Below, one piece after another: positions 44,425-56,113 of a stretch of 64,000 nucleotides of DNA (positions are counted from its first letter, which is position 1; each line of letters begins with the position of its first letter). The notes below the pieces were generated by a model. The model had not been told where the DNA came from and did no database searches. It was given only the letters and a program-made list of their open reading frames with translations. Source of the DNA: Diphasiastrum complanatum (lineage: Eukaryota > Streptophyta > Lycopodiopsida > Lycopodiales > Lycopodiaceae); assembly GCA_029204225.1 (NCBI GenBank), contig CM055100.1, positions 12,671,040-12,735,039 of the forward strand. Reading direction: 5' to 3'. A program made the position numbers and the translations under genes.

Positions 44425-45038
44425 TGTCAAAATATTGGAAAAGTTCTATCTAATGTTGTGAGTAAGGGTCCTAAAAATGCCAAAGATGAATTAAGCTCTT
44501 TTGGCTTAGTAAAGACCCATCTTAGAATAAAATATTCAAGGTAGGTAGAAGTAGAAACTTGAGCTACCATAGGAATTGCCATTTGTACTTTACATGCCAC
44601 ATTTAATGCATGAAAAGACAAGGTGGCACAATTAGACATAGTGAGGTGGCTTGAATAAGTCTAGATAGCTTGAGAGGTGGATTCACAACTCCAATTCAAC
44701 TCAAAGGAGGAGAGTCCGTGGATCTAAATATATGTGATGTACTCTCATTGAGAAAATGATGAAATTTGTGTGTAATGCAAATTTGGAGACAAGCTCTTTG
44801 TGCCCTCTCTCTCTCTACACGAGTTTTGTACTTTCTATATTCTCTCTCTAGCCGAGTTGAGGCATTTATTATGCTTAGTCTTATGTTTTGTTGATAGATC
44901 TTGCTTGTAACACAATAATATTTCTTGTATGATCAGCTTTCCTATTGAGAACCAATGCTAGTTTGATCTTTATGGTATTATTGGGCTTAGGAGATCAAAA
45001 GTACATGTGTAGGGCATCCCACACGTGTGAATTCAGCA
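44425..45038 (+). repeat. 5' LTR of the copia deletion derivative
   Basis: 614 bp; has CACACGTGTG at 45020-45029 close to its end, and CT-rich patches near 44806-44850. Confidence 0.93.
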
Positions 45039-45051
45039 TGGTATCAGAGCC
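45039..45051 (+). promoter_or_regulatory. primer binding site
   Basis: TGGTATCAGAGCC directly after the LTR. Confidence 0.94.
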
Positions 45052-45785
45052 TACCTACAAGCAAATCTAATCAAAAAGTTTGCAGATTTGATCAGATTTC
45101 AAGCTAGGAATTGTTTTAATTCTACTTTCTAGCTAGTTTGCAGTTTTCTGGTGATTTAGAGCTTCAAACCACTTTGAATGGTCCAGATCAGGTACTGTAC
45201 GGAATTTCAGGTGTTGGCACGTGTGAAATCTGCCCATTTTCAGTTTGGTGATTCTCTCTCACCTTAGATCCAAATTTCATGCAAATTAGCCCACTAGTAA
45301 GCTAGAAATGTGTAGAATCTGATGCAATTTGAATCATGACAGTTGGATAAGCCAATCAGAAGTTATAAGCTTTTGAAGAGTTGTAGGTAGGGCACCTAAA
45401 CCTGTGGCAAATCGTGTGTACATGTCATTTATTGCTTGAATGATCACAAAAATCATCCAAAAGTTGACCAATCTCATCTATATGTGATTTAGACAAAATT
45501 TATAGGTTCTAGGCAAATTGTTTCATACAAATAGATTGTATTTGAGTCAATTTGACATTTTTTGAGTATTTCACACGTGTGAAATTCAGAGAACCATAAC
45601 TTTTGCCATACCTCATCTTTTTGATGATTCAAATCTTGTTTTAGAGAGATTGTCAAGCTAGTGAGATCTATCTCACATTTTTTTGCTTAGTCTTACATAG
45701 GATTTGGTTTTTTGCCCTTGATTGGTTCCTATAGTGAGAAGATAAGCAATTTTTCATCCATCTTTTTTTATTTCCATCATTCTTT

Positions 45786-46391
45786 ATGGCTTCAATGGGT
45801 GTCTTTCTATTAGAAGCAAGTGAAAGATTTTCAACCTCCAATTACTCAATTTGGAAGGTTAGAATGGAATCTGTCTTAATACTACAAGATGTGATGGATA
45901 TTGTACTTGGCATTGAAGAAGAACCACAAATTCCTCAAGAAATTCCAAAGTACAAAAAGAGAGCTAGGATGGCTTTGCATTATATTAAGATGAATGTCTC
46001 AAATGACATCTTAAGAGAAATTGGTGCTTGTACGGTGTTCAAGATCAAGTACAATCATGATGGCTCCATCAACAAGTACAAGGCAAGATTATGTGCTAAA
46101 GGCTTTGCACAAATATATGGCCTTGACTATGAAGAAACCTTTGCTCCTATAGCAAAGATGGTGACAATAAGAATCATAATCTCTCTTGTCTTATTTTTTA
46201 AGTGGAAACTATTTCAAATTGATGTCTCCAACGTTTTTTTGAATGGTTATCTTGAGGAGGAGATATACATGGAACAGCCTCAAGGATTTATCAAGGATAA
46301 ATCTAAGGTATATTTGCTATTTAGAAGTCTTTATGGGTTGAAGCAAGCACCTCATGGTATTCAAGACTCAACAACTTTCACCTTTCATTAG
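45786..46391 (+). pseudogene. gag-RT in-frame fusion
   Basis: 201 codons. The first 79-80 are the copia gag N-terminus (MASMGVFLLEASERFSTSNY, MALHYIKMNVSNDILREIGA). They continue without a frame break into the start of RT (TVFKIKYNHDGSINKYKARL, TFAPIAKMVTI, LFQIDVSNVFLNGYLEE, EIYMEQPQGF), then a stop. Rest of gag, zinc knuckle, protease, and integrase are deleted at one clean junction near 46027. A relative of the intact polyprotein at 1824-5777. The frame is lost again before the YVDD box. Confidence 0.88.
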
Positions 46392-46396
46392 GATTT

Positions 46397-47422
46397 GTGC
46401 TTAGTGACTGTGATCCTTCCATGTACTTAAAGTTTGATGGTAGTAATATTGTCATTCTTCTAATCTATGTAGATGACATTATTCTTAGTGGAAGTTTTAT
46501 GATGCTAGTTCAAGAAACCAAAGATGCATTAGGAAAAGAATTTAAAATGCAAGATCTAGGAGAGATCCATTACATTTTAGGCCTTGAGATTGATTTTCAT
46601 GATGAGTATGCTTTTATTTGTCAATCTAGATATGTCTTTTCTATGTTGAGAAAATTCAATATGCAAAATTGTAAAGGCATAGATACTTCCATGGAGCAAC
46701 ATGTAAGAGATCCTATTAAAGATGATGAAAGATCCTTCGAGGACATCACACTTTATAGGAGTCTTATAGGCTCTTTAATTTGGCTTACTATCACTAGACC
46801 CGATTTGAGCTATTGTGTGCACAAACTGAGTCAATTTATTCAAGATCCCAAGATCCAACATTGGAATATGGCCAAGAGAGTTCTAAGATATGTATGTTCT
46901 ACTCAAGATTATGGTTTATTGTACAAGAATGAAGATCTAACCATTGTTAGCTATTTGGATTCCGATTTTGCAAGTGATAAAATGGATCAAAAGTCCATTA
47001 ATGCATATACTATCTTTCTTGGAGGCAATCTTGTGTCTTGGCTTTCAAAGAAGCAAGATACCATATCCCTATCATCTTGTGAGGCCGAGTACAAAGCACT
47101 CACTAAAGAGGTGCTTTGGATCAAGAGGTTAATCATGGAGCTAAAGTGCATCAAAGAGGATGATCTTCCCTTGATCAAATGTGACAACATATCAACACAA
47201 GCTCTTGCAAACAATCCTACTTTTCATGCAAGAAGCAAGCATATAGAAGTGGCACACCATTTTGTAAGGGAAAAGCTCATTGGAGGTGAAATCAACTTAG
47301 AACATGTCGACACATCTTCATGTATTGCTGATCTTCTCACAAAGCCACTTTGCAAAAGTGCCTTCTCAAAGCATAGGTCTAATCTTGGTCTTATCTCAAG
47401 ATCGATGCTTGATCCACATTAG
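46397..47422 (+). pseudogene. copia RT C-terminal half and RNase H, open frame
   Basis: 341 codons without a stop: ILLIYVDDIILSGS (catalytic box intact), LGEIHYILGLEIDFHDEYAF, LIGSLIWLTITRPDLSY, RNase H (ASDKMDQKSINAYTIFLGG, SLSSCEAEYKAL, CDNISTQALANNPTFHARS), and DLLTKPL near the end. Separated from the fusion upstream by a stop and about a 1-base shift. The Met at 46397 is an internal codon of the former polyprotein, not a natural start. Confidence 0.9.
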
Positions 47423-47440
47423 ATACATTTTTAGGAGGAG

Positions 47441-48046
47441 TGTCAAAATATTGGAAAAATCTATCTAATGTTGTGAGTAGGGGTCCTAAAAATACCAAAG
47501 ATGAATTAAGCTCTTTTGGCTTAGTAAAGACCCATCTTACAATAAAATATTCAAGGTAGGTAGAAGTAGAAACTCAAGCTACCATAGGAATTGCCATTTG
47601 TACATTACATGCCACAGTTAATGCATGAAAAGACTAGGTGGCACAATTAGACATAGTGAGGTGGCTTGAATAAGTCTAGATAGCTTGAGAGGTGGATTCA
47701 CAACTCCAATTCAACTCAAAGAAGGAGTAGAGTCCATGGATCTATATATATGTGCTATACTCTCATTGAGAAAATGATGAAATTTGTGTGTAATGCATAT
47801 TAGAGACAAGCTCTCTGTGCCCTCTTTCTCTATTTGTACTTTCTATTTTCTCTCTCTAGCCGAGTTGAGGCATTTATTATGCTTAGTCTTATGTTTTGTT
47901 GACAGATCTTGCTTGTAACACAATAATATTTCCTATATGATCAGCTTTCCTATTGACAACCAATGCTAGTCTGATCTTTATGGTATTATTGGGCTTAGGA
48001 GATCAAAAGTACATGTGTAGGGAGTCCCACACGTGTGAATTCAGCA
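47441..48046 (+). repeat. 3' LTR of the copia deletion derivative
   Basis: 606 bp, same ends as the 5' copy, preceded by the purine tract TTTTAGGAGGAG. CACACGTGTG at 48028-48037. Confidence 0.93.
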
Positions 48047-48141
48047 CCCCCTCGTGGTCAGCTTATCTTTGTTAAATCCCATTCTTTTCAAGGACTTTTT
48101 AAGCTTCTTTATACTCTTAGATGCTTCAGGATTCAACTACG

Positions 48142-50290
48142 CTATGGTGACGGGTGTTTTTCTTTTGGAGAGCCTCCAAATGGGAGATCCAAAGTGATAG
48201 GCTCTTTTCTCTTGATATGCCTTGGTGAGTTCAATCGATGTTCGTCGACGATTGGTTCTTTCACCATCTTGACGCTATTGTCCCAATGTGAGACTTCTAG
48301 CTTGTATAGAGCTTCGTCTTTGGCTAGATTCCAATCTATGCATTCTCTCAGAAGATCGATCATTGAGACACTAGACGTGGATCCTTCTGACACTATGTCC
48401 ATTTGGCCTACTACAACGTTGCCTTGAGAGGTTTTGATGTTTCGATGGGATCTTAGTTCTGTAGTGGCTTTCATGGATATGGTCCTTCGGGATCTTGGGA
48501 CAGTCTTGAAATGATGCAGGTCAACGTAACGAAGAAAATCTTCATCCTCGTATTCTTGACATTTCTCTAGGATAAACACATGAAGAGCTTCAATCTCAGT
48601 TTCACTACAGATTCCTTGCAGTGGTTCATGGGATCAATAGCCTCTAGGTTCGTCATAAAGAGAGATATGGAATCCTGATGGCGTTCGCTTGATTCCTTTG
48701 TGTGTTCATTGTGTCTCTTCAAAGGAATATAATCTTCATTGGAGAAGGTGTCTACGGCAGACCTTCGCCTCTGCAATTGTTTGGTAGATGTGACATCGAA
48801 TTGCAAACAATCCACTTTGGCTAAGGCTTCAGTCCAGTTTACTACATTAGTCTACAAATCATCACGTACGACAATTCTTTTCCAATGACATCGGTCCTCT
48901 GAATGCTCATTAGATGGTTGTGGCAGAGCTAGGCTTGTTGGTTGATTAGTTTCGTAACTTAGGTATCAAGAACGATCTTCACTATAAAATCATGATTATG
49001 TAGGACGATACAATTTTGTTTCCAGTTGTGAAGCACTTGTGATCTTCTGAGCCACGATGATTGGGAGGATTCGGGCAAGTCCAAGACTACAAAATCTAGC
49101 ATGAATAGAATTTCGGCTACCTTCGTATGTACTTCCTTGACTATGCCTAATGGTTTCACACTCGATTGATCAAGTAGTTGGATCGTAAAAGGGGCACTCA
49201 CCATATGAGTATGTCCCCATGCGTGGTATAGCTTAGAAGAGATGATGTTCTCCAAATCTTCCATCAAATACTGTTGATTCTCATGGAAACCCTCGATGCA
49301 TGATTGGGATCGTTACGTGTTTGGCATCCTTTTCCCATCCTACTCCTACTTCGTGGATAAGTTGTGATCCTTCAACTCTGTTTGGCATAGATTGGTGGGG
49401 TGGCATAGATTGGTGTGAGTTGGTTATATCACTACTTGGTCCATACATGTATGCTTTTAGTCCTTCCCAGAGGGTTGGGTTGAGCAAGGTTCCCAACTGT
49501 ATTCGGACATCTCCTCTTAATAGATCGACCAAGACGAATGTATGGTCATTTTCCATTTCCTTGCTCTAGAAAGGGATCTCCATACCAGAATGCTCCTGTG
49601 CATTCTATTTTGTCTCATGGATGAACTGCAGCAACTTTGGATTCACCAGGGAGCAGGGGGAAGCGTTCAACCGTCGATTGTTTCCACCCTTAAGCAGACC
49701 CTTGTTACGTTCCTGGGCTACCTCTCTGGCTTGATCTAGGACTCATGCTTCTCTTACCCATTCATTCATGCATCTGAAGTTTCCTTGTTCAATTGTGGGA
49801 TTGGGGTATTCTCCACCGTATAAAGAGCTTGATGAGCCACTAACAAGTCCTATAGTAGTGGATTTGACTGGTTCTTTTTCTAGTCATTTCTGTGCTCTAG
49901 TTTGGATGAATACATGCATCATAGATGTCTTGGGTTCTCCTACGACACTCATCAGGTGCAGCGGAGAATAAGCCTCTCCTTATTTTTTCTTTCTCATTGG
50001 ACACGTTAGGTATGGGTGTTCATACCCGCAATCATGGAAAAGTGGCATGAACTTGTCTTGCAGCTTGTTAGGGATCCTCTCCACATAAATAACATTTAAT
50101 GGGAGCTCTGAATCTAGTACCACGAAGTTGGTTTGTGTAGATTGGTATCAACTCTCCATTTGCTCCATCTATGAAATGCACTAGAACAGAGTTCGATGCT
50201 TCTTCTTGGAGATAGTAATGCATCCACCTACATATTATTCTCCTACCTGCCATATCTAGGGTGTCCTCACAAGCTAGTCCATCCTGTCAT
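48142..50290 (-). pseudogene. gypsy gag-protease remnant
   Basis: A series of broken frames on -. 50068-50253 has a Cys pair (CYLCGED) near its end. 49281-49556 starts MENDHTFVLVDLLRGDVRIQ. 48959-49267 is the best part: ISSKLYHAWGH, SSVKPLGIVKEVHTKV and LDFVVLDLPES match the second half of plant gypsy retropepsins, with the expected Asp-Ser-Gly region decayed to DLEN. 48142-48815 is the variable protease-RT spacer. RT is absent; the copia derivative ends at 48046 instead. Lineage is unclear, Tat-like by the spacer length. Confidence 0.6.
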
Positions 50291-50299
50291 ATGCTCCAA

Positions 50300-50579
50300 A
50301 GTTGAACGATGCACCTGTCAATAATCAGATATGCAACATCAAGCATTCACCATAAGCAATCACCACAGGAAGGCAAAAGAAGAGCACGCACTATCACTCT
50401 ATCACACTATATCATACTGAGTGTAAAAATGTACAAATGAACCCTGAACCCTGATAGAGAGAGAAAACCTATGAGTAGACTAATAGACTAGCCTACGACT
50501 AATTACAGCTGGTAACAGCTGTCAACATTAATGTACATCGTAAACAATAACAATGAAGTTTATCATTGATTTCTAACAC
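50300..50579 (-). repeat. copia 3' LTR (left end approximate)
   Basis: Sense purine tract CATTGAGGGAGAG followed by TGTTAGAAATCAATG marks the right end at 50579. The left end is estimated. Confidence 0.6.
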
Positions 50580-50914
50580 TCTCCCTCAATGACAAAATTA
50601 CATTCTTCTATTCCTAATAGAGTACAAAACCTCTCAAATTTACATCTACCTAATAAATTAGTAAAAATATCTACCATTTGATCCTCAGATTTACAAAAAA
50701 CAAGATCAATGGCTTCATCAAGAATTTTCTCTCGATTAAAATAATAGTGTATTTCGATGTGCTTGGTTCGAACATGTAAAATTGGATTTTTAGCAAGGTG
50801 AATGCAACTTTGATTGTCGCAAGATATAGTAGTCGCATCCCACATTTTGGGCTTTCCGTTTTCTCCTGTCAAATGCCCGCTGATCTTCTTCAATCTCTGG
50901 CCTTGTCGCTTCAC
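50573..50914 (-). pseudogene. copia RNase H C-terminal remnant
   Basis: TTISCDNQSCIHLAKNPILH, RTKHIEIHYYFNREKI and DQMVDIFTNLLGRCKFERFC. The last 90 or so codons of a polyprotein. Its upstream sequence is lost near 50900. A different family from the others by its HVRTKHIEIHYYF sequence. Confidence 0.88.
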
Positions 50915-50920
50915 CTGTCA

Positions 50921-53900
50921 CGAATTTTGAAAGTATGTGGCATAAAAGATAGCCTATGAATTTTAATCTGTGAGTTTATAGGATGACTATAATCAGGTTA
51001 TATCTAATGAAGCAAACCTTGGAGTGACCACATGATGTTGCAAATGTGTGTAAACTACATGCCCACTGATGTGCTTAGGGAGTTATCGATAGAAAACCAA
51101 ATCAAGTAGGCTCATGCTGACTTGTGGCATATGAAGCCTCCCTATTTACAAACTTGTTGGGGTCTTGACATAAAGTCAAAGATATTTTGAGTGGTGAGTA
51201 ATTTGTACCATTAAAGTTTGTACTTATGCTTTGGCCAACAAATTTCACTTTTTATGGCCAATGCACCACATAATCATGCCTAGTCATACACAAAAATGTT
51301 TATTTCAAAGGCACACTTCAAAGTGAGTATTCACACATTTTGATGTTTGGCTTCTTCCCAAAAGCCAAACTTTCACCACAAAAAAATTGTTGCATCACAA
51401 TGAATGATCCAAATAAGATATGACGTTTGAACAAATAAGTGTATCTTGGTGTCGTTATATCTTCATGAGCATGAAACATAAAATGGGCCCCTTTAATCTA
51501 GTGAAAGATAAAGCAATCACATGGTCTTGCACGACATGGGCACACGATATTGATTTATTTTTATTTTCATTTGCCACTTAATGGATATCCAAACATGGAT
51601 GACGTACTTTATAAAACAACGAAGGCACACAATTGATTTAGAGAATCCTTTTCACTTCCACTTATTGGATATTCAAAAAGGGATGACGTACTTTAATGAA
51701 CAACCAATATGTCATCTCTCATCTAATATACTTTATCATTCAACAATCATTAATAGTGTAAGGGTGGTTTAATACTAGGGTGCTACGAGTCCCTTATTCA
51801 TAGTGGAAGTGATTCAAAGGTGAAATATAAGCCTCTCCCCCTTTTTGCTCAAGTTGCTACCATGTGACACATGAGATGGCAGGGGCCCTTTACCACGAAG
51901 GGGCAACTCAAAGTGGTGCTTTTGTACCTAGGACATTGTTCAACAAGTTCAAGGGGCAACTTAAAGTGGTGCTTTTCTACCTAGGACTCAACAAGTTCAG
52001 ATATCAAGGACAACTTAAGGAATATGAACCAATGGCTTTGTGGGAGTCCAAATAGGCCACTCATATTGGCGGAACGCTCCATTAACATTAAGTCTCAAAG
52101 ATAGGGTCAAGTGCAACATCATCTCATTTCCCAAGGAACAAAAATGGGTGCTACTACAAGGGGACACAAAGTAAGATTTGCCCCTATTCTAGTGACCTTG
52201 CCCGTAGTGTGAATCCACCCTAACTTGAAGTTTGGAGTCCATTTCAAATGCTATTCATGTGGGTGCATGACTCGGATGATGACAGATTCTCGCTCTCGGA
52301 AGCTACAAGATGATATTCTTAAAGATTCTTAGAAGAGCGATCACTACTACATCTACTTTTTATTCAGACCGTGGTCTTTGGAAGATGCCGATTGTTCGAA
52401 CGGACGATGGATGGTGAATACCTGCTTAATCAGCATTGCAGGTGAGGGGCGAGGGCGAAAATATTCTGAATTTTTAATTGCGCACATAGAGCTTTAGAGC
52501 TTGTCACTTACGCCTACCTACGACCGTCTCACACCATCGCCGTTTCGATCCGCCAGCTGAGTGATGGCTGACGTCTTTTTCATTTCTCTTCTGAGTCACC
52601 GTCTTGAGCACAGGTTAGAGTTAGAGCCGAAAGAAACCGATGATTATGCGGCACTTGTCTCGTTTTGGCATCATGGAAGGAAGGACAACACGTCCCAACA
52701 CGGCACCATTCTGCTGGGGAGAGGACACGAGGATGATAGCAATAGGAGTCCCAAGTGGGAGCTTCTCGCTGGTTGCTGGTTCTGTGGGCCATATCTACGT
52801 AAACATAAATACGTAGCAGGCTATATTTGTTGATTTTTTTTTCTCTATTGTATTATTTTTCTGGCTGTTTTGGCTCATCATGTGATTGATGGCTACATGA
52901 ACGGTCCTGGAAAACTTTACAACGAACAAGTGAAGGACAGGTTCATAGGAAAAGGTCAGAAATTGTGTGACATCAAGGTGAACGTAATCAAGATATCATA
53001 TGACAACGTCAACAACGTGAAGAATCAACAAAAGGAGGGGGAATCTTGTGCGCAAAAGAATCGATAAATGTGAAGTAACAATTTTTTCACAATGGAAGTC
53101 AAAAAAGATCATGAAACTATCTTCTTCCTGTCTTCTTCTCGCAAACTGAGTACATATTGGAAAGTGCTCGACACAAAACAAAATACGGATAGTGTATAAG
53201 ATATTTGAACCATAGTTTTCTTAAAAAACACCTTTAACACTAACAACATAGTACACAATCTGCATTAGACTGAAATTCAAGACATGGTTATCTACCAACC
53301 AAAGTCTCAAAACATTGTCATCTACTCATCACAACAATCTTAAAGGTAAAACATCTAACTTTCAAAGTCTTACATATATATGCCAATATTCAATCACTCC
53401 CATACTCTGATGAATATTGTATGTCCTTTCTCTCCTCTGAAATTGTTTGTTTTCCATTAAGAATCAACTAACTCAAACAACTAATTTTCCTCAGCCGTAT
53501 TCATGTACAGTGTTGGTCTTCTTCATTTGTGATCGATCAAGTGCCTCCTTAAGATTCCAATTCAGTGACACACGTAGCTTATATTGATAAGCGATATAGA
53601 AAGCAATCTATTTCCTTTATGGAGACAATTTCATCTCCAATTCAAAAGCCATTATTGTTGTACATTTTTACTATATCTCTACTCAAGGAAAAGCATTCAT
53701 ATCGTATATATTATTACTAAGTTGTAAAAGCATGTCCTAGTTAACCATAAATGACTTCATCGTTGTCTCTTTTCATCAGTTCTTTGTAGGAGTCGGATGC
53801 CACTCCTAATTAAAAAGTTACAATCAACTTACATAACTTTTCTCCACATGCATATAGCAAACCATTCTATTATTAATCATTGCTTTATCCTCCTTGAAGT

Positions 53901-54741
53901 CCCAAATAGCTTTAGAGTACTTTTTATTCACTTTTTTTTTCTCTTACCTCTTCCAAATCTTTATAATTGCAACTTCATGTGAAAAAATAGTCCAAATTGG
54001 CAAATATCAACTTGAGGCCTAAATGTTAATACTTCAAATAGTTTGACCAGGGGTCAAAGTGGAGGCCACGTGTGGAAATTATGTGGAAGGGTCCAAGTTG
54101 GTACAATTTGTGAGAAATTGTCAAGTAGTTAAGATTTATCATTTCTAGTTCAATTGGCAATTTTGGCCAATATGCATTTTTTAGACTTAGAGACGCCAAA
54201 GGCAGAGAATAGAGAAAAACAGAGAATAGAAGCGTTGGCTTGAAGAGAGAAAACAGTTTTCCACAAGTTTGTCCGTTGAGTAGTGCATTTGATTAGTGAA
54301 AGTGAGGAGAAAAGCAGAGTCTCTCTTGGTGCTTTAGCGTAGTTGCTCAACGTTGAGGTTTCTTCTGATTTTGTTTCTGGTACGCATCAGCAGCAGTGCT
54401 TTCGTGAATCATGAAGCAGAGCGAAGGCGAATTGTTACTATCTAACTTTTTTTTGGACAAAATCTAAGAGGAGCAGAGAGCTACAATTTTTGTGAGGAAG
54501 AGACAGATTTTGTGAGTTGGATTGTCTTGGAGATGGCTCTTCTGGTGAAATCTGCATTTTTGTGTGGCTAACTCTTTCTTTTGCCAATGGTACTTGTCTA
54601 ACGACGAAGAGTCAACAGAGCGGCTGATTACTTTAGACCAATTGCAGGAAGATAGAAGACTTCATTGATAGAAACAGAAAAAGTTCAAACACAAAGGATA
54701 CAATGCTTTCATAACTCACTCAAAAAAATTATGCTTTTAGA
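50921..54741. other. 3.8 kb without recognisable elements
   Basis: The longest stretch here without retrotransposon motifs. Two small repeat pairs occur: 51570-51625 with 51655-51710 (TTGGATATCCA...GATGACGTACTTTA), and 51897-51950 with 51951-52005 (GGGGCAACTCAAAGTGGTGC). 52440-52830 is more GC-rich; a 90-codon frame at 52561-52833 has no known domain. 53080-54730 is AT-rich and featureless. Confidence 0.4.
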
Positions 54742-55572
54742 TGTGGAAAAAGTACAAAAAGGACCAAGAGTGGATCCTAATATGATCCTCAAGAGGGATT
54801 GGTTGTCAGATTACTTGATCTATCAATCTACTTCAGATTAAGATCAATCTAGATCAATTCTAGACACAAAATCCTAACAAGAACAATCATTAATTGAAGG
54901 TAAGTGTACTTTATGGTTTCACACGTGTGAAACACTGTCTGAGTACGGACTCCAACCTGAAAATCAATTACACATTGATAGAACCTCAAAACAATCAAAA
55001 CAAATGTAGACAAATGGAGAAAATCACTCAAAATTGCTTTCAAAACCAAGATTGGTGTCTCACAATGATTATGGCCAAATGTGGCTCTATATATACAATA
55101 AGTGGGAGCTCGTGGTAGTGATCATCCCTCTAGTCCCACATGTGTGAAGGTTATTTGTCATATGATGATTCATCATGCAAAACTGACACTTGGACAAAAC
55201 CTTCTATTTTGAACACTTTTGGTCCATTTTCCTTCTATATGGAGATCTACTTGGAAATTTTCTAGAAGTTAAAATTCGCCTACTTCAGCTTATTCCACAC
55301 GTGTGAGCTGTCCTCTACACATGGGATATGACACCTAACCAAAGGATGTGGTTCATGCAATCAATAGATTGATGCCATGTGTCATATGTCTAGAAAACTA
55401 GTTTTTGGCCATTTTAGCCACTAGAACTTGAATTAAATCATATGTACAACATATATGATTGTGGTACATAACAAGTACACTAATTTCACATGTGGAAATA
55501 GGCTCCACACATGTGTGTTTATCTATATACAAGATTTTTGGCCTCTACCAAGCTATTTTTGCATTTTTCACA
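54742..55572 (-). mobile_element. solo copia LTR
   Basis: 831 bp, TGTGGAAAAAGTAC to ATTTTTCACA, with the perfect duplication TTAGA on both sides (54737-54741 and 55573-55577). Same family as the LTR at 7859-8648. No internal sequence remains, as expected after recombination between the two LTRs. Palindromes at 54916-54933 and 55296-55305; a TATA-like CTATATATAC lies near 55087. Confidence 0.94.
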
Positions 55573-56113
55573 TTAGAGATAAAGCAAAGCGCTGGTTCTG
55601 TGCAAAAGCAAACGCTGGGGGTTGATTATGTTATAGTTTCAAATCAGGGGTTTGAGCAATTTGATTATCCAAATCTTCTCTATTTTGTGTTGATCTACAA
55701 TTGCCTTTTCTCTGGTCTTCGAGCTTCCCAAGCTATCATTTTCGACAAGTATTAGGGTGCATTTGGCTATGGGCAAGCTAGTCACTGGCAGAGGCTTCCT
55801 TGAGAAGTACTTCCCATCGTATTTAGAAGGATAGGGTGTACCATACCGACTGCAACTACCTGAAGAAGATCTCCCACTTGGAAGCAAAAGAGCAGCGGTA
55901 GAGCTTTCAATACAATTCCTATTGCTGGACTTTTAGAGTTTTGGTGGGCGCATTTGTTTAGGCAAGTTCTCCGGTTTCTATTGCAAAAGGTTTACAATGG
56001 CCGACGACTCCATCGAGGTTAATGACATTTTGTGTGAAGAAACATAAAAAAATAGATCTCAGTTCAGTTGGTGAGGTGGTTCATAACATGGATCCCTTTG
56101 TATAGTTGTTCTC
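55573..56113. other. unassigned, in part LINE 5' UTR
   Basis: No motif up to about 55990. The segment leading to the Met at 56114 is probably the 5' UTR of the LINE. No clear LINE 5' end can be fixed. Confidence 0.4.

Larger units (their letters stand above)
44425..48046 (+). mobile_element. copia deletion derivative
   Basis: 3622 bp. The 5' LTR of 614 bp and 3' LTR of 606 bp begin TGTCAAAATATTGG and end ATTCAGCA. PBS at 45039, purine tract (TTTTAGGAGGAG) at 47429-47440. Flanks are CCCCT and CCCCC, a possible target duplication with one change. The internal part is only 2.4 kb: gag is joined to RT, with protease and integrase missing. LTRs differ by small indels and scattered substitutions, so it is moderately old. 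Confidence 0.93.

Noticed and set aside
48035-48427. 130-codon ORF on +
   Set aside because: Antisense to the gypsy gag-protease remnant and beginning in the copia LTR end; no motif.
52561-52833. Small host gene of 90 codons
   Set aside because: No recognisable domain or supporting signals; only a local rise in GC.
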